Both the position numbers and the translations under genes were made by a program. Shown piece by piece: positions 1 to 3,970 of a stretch of DNA of 5,722 nucleotides; within the stretch, counting starts at the first letter, position 1, and each line of letters opens with the position of its first letter. The stretch is from JAWXCH01 sp034440595 (GTDB taxonomy: Bacteria > Planctomycetota > Planctomycetia > Pirellulales > JALHPA01): the NCBI GenBank assembly GCA_034440595.1, contig JAWXCH010000179.1, positions 1-5,722 of the forward strand. Reading direction: 5' to 3'. The notes under the pieces are model-generated. The model saw nothing but the letters and a program-made list of their open reading frames with translations, had not been told where the DNA came from and did no database searches.

Positions 1-137
1 ACTACAATACTCCAAACCAGTTTGAAGTCGATCACGCCCCGACTGTAGCGGCGTAAATTCTACCCCGCCCACTGTCCGAAAGTCCTGGGCTAACGCAACT
101 CTGCCTTAGTTATTTAACGATCTACCTGGGGATTGGC
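1..137. other. Leader region without a confident gene
   Basis: All three forward frames contain stops here. One frame is open from the window edge to a TAA at 54-56 and would read as a plausible 17-residue C-terminus ending DHAPTVAA; that is too short to call a gene. After this TAA the same frame stays open into the gene starting at 138. The stretch 57-137 would add a hydrophobic run (LCLSYLTIYLGIG) just before the assigned start, but it contains no ATG, GTG or TTG. The region is therefore either the spacer and promoter of the small membrane gene or the degraded middle of a longer gene. I see no convincing -35/-10 pair. Confidence 0.35.
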
Positions 138-530
138 ATGTGGTTCGTCCGTTGGACCCGTAAGTTTTCCAACTCCACGGTGTTTATCGGACCAATAGTT
201 CAAGTTCTGCTGGTCGCATTCGGAACCTGTTCGCCGCTGATCATTAATGCCCTACTGGACTGGCGGTATACGGATAGCCTGCTGAACGTCTCGAACCCCT
301 TCTACGTTTTTGACAGGCCATTCAGTATCAACAACAATGCCTGGGCGGAAATCCTAATTTTGGTTCCGGTAGCGCTGGTGGTACTGCTGGCGAATCTAAA
401 ACCAGTCATCGCAGAAGTCCGATACACGTTTGTCGCCCGACCCGCGCGCGTGATTGAAGAAGAAGCATCGCTAGCCGAAGTGATCGAAGTACCAACCGGG
501 CCAAAGTCCCCCTGGGACGAGGATACTTAA
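138..530 (+). CDS. Small two-segment membrane protein, function unknown (possible ABC-2 permease C-terminal part)
   Basis: This encodes 130 residues starting at ATG 138. GGGGA at 128-132 serves as a Shine-Dalgarno with 5-nt spacing, and no other standard start codon exists upstream in the open frame. The N-terminus is basic (RWTRK, residues 5-9). A first membrane segment spans about residues 15-40 (VFIGPIVQVLLVAFG) and a second about 68-87 (AEILILVPVALVVLLANL). The C-terminal 40 residues are hydrophilic and acidic and end in SPWDEDT. The motif SNPFYVF before the second segment and the KPVIAEVR...ARVIEEE tail resemble, from memory, the C-termini of planctomycete ABC-2-type permease proteins, so this may be a separated or truncated end of one. 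That is family recollection, not an alignment. The gene converges on the symporter gene, so the two are not an operon. A stand-alone hypothetical membrane protein is equally possible. Confidence 0.65.
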   Translation: MWFVRWTRKFSNSTVFIGPIVQVLLVAFGTCSPLIINALLDWRYTDSLLNVSNPFYVFDRPFSINNNAWAEILILVPVALVVLLANLKPVIAEVRYTFVARPARVIEEEASLAEVIEVPTGPKSPWDEDT

Positions 531-544
531 GCGTTAAAGTAGCA

Positions 545-571
545 GGCACGGTCCCCGTGCCGCAGCTTTTT
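545..571 (+). terminator. Candidate intrinsic terminator after the small membrane gene
   Basis: A perfect 7-bp stem, GGCACGG (545-551) with CCGTGCC (555-561), closes a 3-nt loop. It is followed by GCAGC and a run of five T (567-571), and it begins 14 nt after the TAA of the small membrane gene. The 5-nt spacer between stem and T-run is longer than ideal, so termination may be weak. Further GTGCC (580-584) and GGCAC (599-603) elements follow, which also makes a dispersed palindromic repeat plausible. Confidence 0.4.
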
Positions 572-608
572 GCGAAACGGTGCCGACCGTCAGCGCACGG
601 CACACAAT

Positions 609-666
609 CCCGAGGCGCCAGCGATGAGAAGCACCGATCGGTGACGCGCCTCGCTGGCGCTTCGGG
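609..666. repeat. Nested palindrome with a 16-bp stem between convergent genes
   Basis: Arms 609-624 and 651-666 pair over 16 bp with one G-U wobble; the core GCGCCAGCGA / TCGCTGGCGC is perfect. The 26-nt loop contains a perfect 12-bp palindrome, CACCGATCGGTG, at 632-643. Neither flank carries a T-run, so it does not look like a standard intrinsic terminator. Its position between the ends of two convergent genes would still let it block transcription or protect 3' ends of transcripts from both sides. The nested design resembles REP- or MITE-like dispersed intergenic elements; only a genome-wide copy count would show this. Confidence 0.6.
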
Positions 667-708
667 TTGAAATATAGTTACCTTACAATCCGTCAAAGCG
701 TATCTGCT

Positions 709-2463
709 CTAGTCCTGGGCTGAACTGCCCTTCGGTTGTGTCACCAGCGACACCACCACCAGCACCAAAAACCCGAGCGGAATCGTGACGATTCCCGGCT
801 GGCTGAACGGCACGATCGAGTCATCTGCCTTCCAGCCATAGACTTTGTCAAAGGTGTCTCCACTCATCAGAATCCAGGTCAGCGAACTAACCATACCGGC
901 GGTGATGGCCGCGGTGATCCCTTGCCAGGTCGTCTTCTTCCAGAAGAGCAACATCACCAGTGCCGGCAAATTGGCGGAAGCGGCAATGCTGAATGCCCAG
1001 CCGACCAGGTAAGTGACATTCATTCCCTGAAAGACGATGCCGAGCACCATGGCAATAGCACCGACCACTGCGGCGGCCCACTTGCCAATGCGTACTTTCT
1101 GATAGTCCGACATTTGCAAGCCGCAAACGCTACTGAGCAGGTCATGCACCACCGCGCCACTGGCGGCAACAATCAGACCGCTGACCGTGCCAAGCACCGT
1201 GGTAAAGGCAATCGCCGAAACAATTGCAAATAGCCAGCCGCCGTCGTTAAAACTCTTTGCCAAGAGCGGTGCCGCCATATTGTCGTCACTCACGTCCAAG
1301 TTTCCGCTGGTCATTGCACCAAGACCAAGAAACAGCGTCAAAATGTAAAAGTAACCGATACTACCAATGCCGACCAAGGTACTTTTGCGCGCCGACGCCT
1401 GATCCTTCACCGTGTAATACCGAATGAGAATGTGTGGCAACGACGCCGTACCGGCAAAGAGCGCCAGCATCAGTGAGATAAAATTGAGTTTTCCGGGCAG
1501 ACTGTCGCTGCGAATATCCTTGAATGCAGGGTGATTGCCGGGTTTTAGGATATCGGTACCGCTGGTGATCTGCGGCCGAAACGTGGTGGTACTGGTCCCA
1601 TCCTCGGACTTCACCTCTTTCTTGCGCCAGAGTGCAATTTCACTGTTTTGAATGGTGCGTAGGAATTCGATCGGGCCGAGCGGCCCGGTTTCTGTGCTGC
1701 CGTTGGGTAGCCTGGTCACACTTCCAACCGGTCGCAAGTCGCGCTCGCCGGGGCCAGTCCCTTGCGGTACGCCATCTATCAGTCGGCTTCCATTTGGTAA
1801 AACCGTCAGCACTTGCGGGGCCAGCGATTCTGGTGAATTATCGACCGTTAGACCACGTTGGAGAATGAGAATGGTCATCACTGTGCTGAAAACGACCAAG
1901 AGCGAACCCTTGAGAAACTGAACGTAAGTCGTTGAGACCATGCCGGCGGTAACGACGATCAAAGTTACCATCGCCCCGACAATCAGCACACCGGCATAAT
2001 GCGGCAGCCCGAGCAGTGGCTTGATCAGCACCCCGGCACCGACCATCTGCGGAATTAAATAGAACAGGCTGACGATCAGCGTACTGATCGCCGCGGTCAG
2101 CTTGATTCCACGCGACTGAAATCGGCTGTCCAGCGCATCGGCAAAGGTGTAACGCCCCAATCGCTTGAGCGGTTCGGCAATGACAAACAATGCGACTATC
2201 CAGCCCGCCAGGTAACCGATGGAATACAAAAACCCATCGTAGCCATAAAACGCGATCATTCCGCAGATACCCAGAAACGACGCGGCAGACAGAAAATCGC
2301 CGGCGAAAGCAAATCCATTGACGAACCAATGGATATTGCCACCCGCTGCAAAATAGGCGGCAGCCGAGCGCGAGCGGCGTGCAAAGTAAAAGCTGATCGC
2401 GAGGGTCACCCCAACAAAAACACAGAAGACGGTGATGGCCAGCGCGGAAGGTTGATGTATCAC
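709..2463 (-). CDS. actP: Cation/acetate symporter, sodium:solute symporter family
   Basis: This 584-residue protein is an inner-membrane secondary transporter of the SSS family, expected to bring acetate or a related short-chain carboxylate into the cell with a cation. ActP-type motifs are visible: GGNIHWFVNGFAFAGDFLSA followed by ASFLG (41-65), GYDGFLYSIGYLAGW (74-88), LGRYTFADA (102-110), GTASLPHILIRYYTV (338-352), and AFTTVLGTVSGL...GAVVHDLLSS (419-445). About 13 membrane segments are expected. The start is GTG (2463-2461), with AGAGGAG at 2475-2469 as a strong Shine-Dalgarno; it overlaps the TGA of the DUF485 gene in GTGA, so translation is probably coupled. The protein is longer than E. 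coli ActP (549 residues), mainly because of a hydrophilic loop at about 203-325 that contains LPNGS twice. Substrate is inferred from family resemblance; a different monocarboxylate is possible. No acetyl-CoA synthetase gene lies nearby in the window. Confidence 0.95.
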   Translation of the reverse strand: MIHQPSALAITVFCVFVGVTLAISFYFARRSRSAAAYFAAGGNIHWFVNGFAFAGDFLSAASFLGICGMIAFYGYDGFLYSIGYLAGWIVALFVIAEPLKRLGRYTFADALDSRFQSRGIKLTAAISTLIVSLFYLIPQMVGAGVLIKPLLGLPHYAGVLIVGAMVTLIVVTAGMVSTTYVQFLKGSLLVVFSTVMTILILQRGLTVDNSPESLAPQVLTVLPNGSRLIDGVPQGTGPGERDLRPVGSVTRLPNGSTETGPLGPIEFLRTIQNSEIALWRKKEVKSEDGTSTTTFRPQITSGTDILKPGNHPAFKDIRSDSLPGKLNFISLMLALFAGTASLPHILIRYYTVKDQASARKSTLVGIGSIGYFYILTLFLGLGAMTSGNLDVSDDNMAAPLLAKSFNDGGWLFAIVSAIAFTTVLGTVSGLIVAASGAVVHDLLSSVCGLQMSDYQKVRIGKWAAAVVGAIAMVLGIVFQGMNVTYLVGWAFSIAASANLPALVMLLFWKKTTWQGITAAITAGMVSSLTWILMSGDTFDKVYGWKADDSIVPFSQPGIVTIPLGFLVLVVVSLVTQPKGSSAQD

Positions 2464-2747
2464 AGAGACTCCTCTGAGCTAGCCGGCGCGCGGCAGAGCC
2501 AGCCGTAAAGTAAAGACATGGCAAAAGCCAACAGAATCAGGCCGATACCGTAGACGACGGCCAGGTTCAAACCGAACAGCACAATCCAGTCCATCGTCGC
2601 CGGGGCGAACGCATTAATGCCGACAAAGACTGCATAAATGGTCGTGTAGATAAAAAACAGAATCACGCCATAGCGCGAATTACGCTTTGCCGTTGCCGGA
2701 TCAAAGGCTTCCTTGTGTGTCGGCGCAGAGCTATCAAAGTGTGCCAT
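2460..2747 (-). CDS. DUF485 family inner-membrane protein (YjcH-like), partner of the symporter
   Basis: This is a 95-residue protein of the usual size for DUF485 members. It has a hydrophilic N-terminus (1-24, with FDPATAKRNSRYGV at 15-28 leading into the membrane) and two hydrophobic segments at about 27-47 (VILFFIYTTIYAVFVG) and 55-83 (LNLAVVYGIGLILLAFAMSL). These are followed by the short tail CRAPASSEESL. DUF485 genes typically sit directly before actP-type symporter genes, as yjcH does in E. coli, and are presumed to help or regulate the transporter; the mechanism is not established. The ATG at 2747 has no clear Shine-Dalgarno, in contrast to the strong one for the symporter. It is the first gene of the two-gene operon; the promoter should lie in 2748-3052. 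Confidence 0.9.
   Translation of the reverse strand: MAHFDSSAPTHKEAFDPATAKRNSRYGVILFFIYTTIYAVFVGINAFAPATMDWIVLFGLNLAVVYGIGLILLAFAMSLLYGWLCRAPASSEESL
2469..2475 (-). promoter_or_regulatory. Ribosome binding site setting the GTG start of the symporter
   Basis: On the - strand AGAGGAG lies 5 nt before GTG (2463-2461), inside the last codons (Glu-Glu-Ser-Leu) of the upstream DUF485 gene. It supports the unusual GTG start over any internal ATG and implies that ribosomes finishing the DUF485 gene re-initiate on the symporter gene. Confidence 0.8.
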
Positions 2748-2773
2748 GACTACTGTTTTGCAGGAAAAGAGGC

Positions 2774-2808
2774 TTGATCAACCGCGATCGGAATCTGATT
2801 GATCTCAG
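2774..2808. promoter_or_regulatory. Cluster of small palindromes before the DUF485-symporter operon, possible operator
   Basis: Within 35 bp lie TTGATCAA (2774-2781, perfect 8-bp palindrome), CGATCG (2785-2790), and CTGATTGATCTCAG (2795-2808), whose outer four bases on each side pair. TTGATC recurs with a 25-bp period, and GATC occurs three times. The cluster sits 27-61 bp upstream of the ATG at 2747, where an operator or promoter-proximal element could act. No known regulator is recognised and chance is not excluded. Confidence 0.2.
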
Positions 2809-3020
2809 TGCAAACCACAAACGTGCTGCCACGAACTAAAAGAGAACACCATCTGTGTCACGAGTGACGGGCTAGACCTGGGCGGGCTGGACTTTGAAGG
2901 GGATGTCGCAAACGAAGTCGTTCGGAAGGCGTGTGGGAATAAGATTTCCGAAACAATTGTTATCACAGTGAGTGCTATAAATCAACTATCAATCTACGAA
3001 GTTCACATAAATCACGAATT

Positions 3021-3042
3021 AAAAATCTCATAAATATACGAG
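3021..3042 (-). terminator. Candidate weak terminator after the transglutaminase gene
   Basis: On the - strand CTCGTA (3042-3037) can pair with TATGAG (3032-3027), including one G-U pair, around a 4-nt loop. It is followed after one A by TTTTT (3025-3021), and it starts 10 nt after the TGA at 3055-3053. The stem is short and AT-rich, so stability is low. It is well placed to end the ATP-grasp/transglutaminase transcript before the symporter operon. Confidence 0.35.
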
Positions 3043-3054
3043 GTATCAGGTATC
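3041..3054. repeat. 7-bp tandem duplication at the end of the transglutaminase gene
   Basis: AGGTATC is repeated exactly twice head to tail (3041-3047 and 3048-3054). The copy nearer the gene overlaps two bases of the stop codon (3053-3055). It looks like a replication-slippage duplication and does not alter the reading frame upstream of the stop. Confidence 0.6.
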
Positions 3055-3940
3055 ACGCTGCTTCTTGATCCAGTGGCAATACATCCACTGATACTGTCAT
3101 TGCATGCTTGCCTCCGCCAAGGAAAACACCCTTGATCGGACAGACATCGTAGTAGTCGCGCCCCCAGGCCAACGTGACATGTTTGACTGAAGGAATCTGA
3201 TTGTTGGTCGGATCAAATTCAATCCAACCGATTTCGGGACAATAGGCACCCATCCAGGCATGCGAGGCATCGGCACCAATCAATCGCGGCTTTCCCGGTG
3301 GTGGTTCCGTCAACAGATAACCGCTCACGTATCGCGCGCTCAGTCCCAGCGCACGTACACAGCCAATTTGCAGGTGAGCAAAGTCCTGGCAGACGCCACG
3401 TTTTAGCTGCATTGCTTCTTCCAGCGGCGTGCGAAGGTTGGTCGCCGTGGGATCGTAAGTGTAGTCATCATAAATGCGCTGTGTCAGGTCCAGCAGACAC
3501 TCCAGCCAGGGACGCCCGGCCGAAAATGACGGTTCCGCATAGGCCAGCAATTCATCATTCGTGCGGATAAATGGGGAATCGTATAGGTACTGCACGCTTT
3601 CCAAGTGCGTGGGTGCACGACGCGCGGCCAGCCAGTCGCGAACGGTCTCCCACGGGGGTGTGCTGGACGGGAGCGGCACCTGTCGCGGCATCACCTTGAC
3701 CTTGCTCAGTGCCGTGACAAACAACCGCTGGTGTCCTTCCTGAACGGTAAAGAAATGGACCTGATTGCCAAAGTAATCGGTGGCTCGTTCCATTGAGGTC
3801 GGATTGGGGCGAACCGATAGGCGATGCGTCAGACAAATCTGGTGGGAATGATCGCGCGGGGTCAAGCGAACTTCATTGTGGCAGATCGGTACCGCGTCGG
3901 AATACGAGTACGTCGTGGTATGAGAAACTTTGTACCGCAT
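3053..3940 (-). CDS. Bacterial transglutaminase-like cysteine protein
   Basis: This 295-residue protein has the two-part layout of the family. An N-terminal beta-rich domain (about 1-85, opening MRYKVSHTTTYSYSD with the typical NEVRLTPRD at 22-30) is followed by a transglutaminase core (about 145-250). The catalytic triad is visible as Cys184 in RGVCQDFAHL, His227 in SHAWM and Asp243 in FDPTNN. The C-terminal signature GRDYYDVCPIKGVFLGGGKH (260-279) is also typical. Such proteins may act as peptidases or amide-transfer enzymes; the substrate is unknown. No signal peptide is seen, so it is probably cytoplasmic. ATG 3940 is preferred because it begins the conserved N-terminus and has GGGAAG six nt upstream. 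An in-frame ATG at 4048 would add 36 residues lying wholly over the neighbouring gene. It follows the ATP-grasp/alpha-E gene by 17 nt, and so is in the same operon. Confidence 0.93.
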   Translation of the reverse strand: MRYKVSHTTTYSYSDAVPICHNEVRLTPRDHSHQICLTHRLSVRPNPTSMERATDYFGNQVHFFTVQEGHQRLFVTALSKVKVMPRQVPLPSSTPPWETVRDWLAARRAPTHLESVQYLYDSPFIRTNDELLAYAEPSFSAGRPWLECLLDLTQRIYDDYTYDPTATNLRTPLEEAMQLKRGVCQDFAHLQIGCVRALGLSARYVSGYLLTEPPPGKPRLIGADASHAWMGAYCPEIGWIEFDPTNNQIPSVKHVTLAWGRDYYDVCPIKGVFLGGGKHAMTVSVDVLPLDQEAA

Positions 3941-3942
3941 TG

Positions 3943-3970
3943 CTATCTTCCCAGTGACTATCTTCCCAGT
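3943..3970. repeat. 15-nt-period tandem duplication covering a stop codon and a Shine-Dalgarno
   Basis: CTATCTTCCCAGT occurs at 3943-3955 and again at 3958-3970. On the - strand each copy reads ACTGGGAAGATAG. The upstream copy encodes the last residues (Leu-Gly-Arg) and stop TAG of the ATP-grasp/alpha-E gene. The downstream copy supplies GGGAAG six nt before the transglutaminase ATG. The period is a multiple of three, so the second TAG is in frame with the first. Confidence 0.8.

Larger units (their letters stand above)
2748..3052. other. 305-bp intergenic region with the symporter operon promoter expected inside
   Basis: No credible gene is present. The side next to the transglutaminase gene (about 2971-3045) is markedly AT-rich and contains CATAAAT at 3006-3012 and 3029-3035. 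Reading the - strand, TTGATT (about 2987-2982) followed 15 nt later by TGTGATAAC is a weak -35/extended -10 candidate, which would leave a leader of about 200 nt. Other small symmetric sites are AACAATTGTT (2952-2961, perfect), TCAC-A-GTGA (2963-2971), and GTCAC-GA-GTGAC (2857-2868). None can be assigned to a named regulator. Confidence 0.45.

Noticed and set aside
711..721. AGTCCTGGGCT shared by 81-91 and 711-721
   Set aside because: An 11-bp match without extended flanking similarity, one copy being coding sequence at the symporter C-terminus; consistent with chance, no sign of attachment sites or element ends.
736..1233. A 165-codon open frame on the + strand, rich in His and Gln
   Set aside because: It lies entirely antisense to the well-supported symporter gene and its composition (HQRHHHQHQ) reflects complemented codons of that gene; no family resemblance.
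1838..2524. A 228-codon - strand frame overlapping the symporter and DUF485 genes
   Set aside because: It is a shifted frame of two conserved genes, with Cys- and Arg-rich low-quality protein and no recognisable domain.
2857..2868. GTCAC-GA-GTGAC inverted repeat as a regulator site or hairpin
   Set aside because: The 2-nt centre cannot form a stable RNA hairpin and no known operator consensus matches; noted only within the intergenic description.
2903..2971. A 22-codon + strand open frame (MSQTKSFGRRVGIRFPKQ...) preceded by GAAGGGG
   Set aside because: It is too short, the purine run abuts the ATG with no proper spacing, and there is no comparative support.
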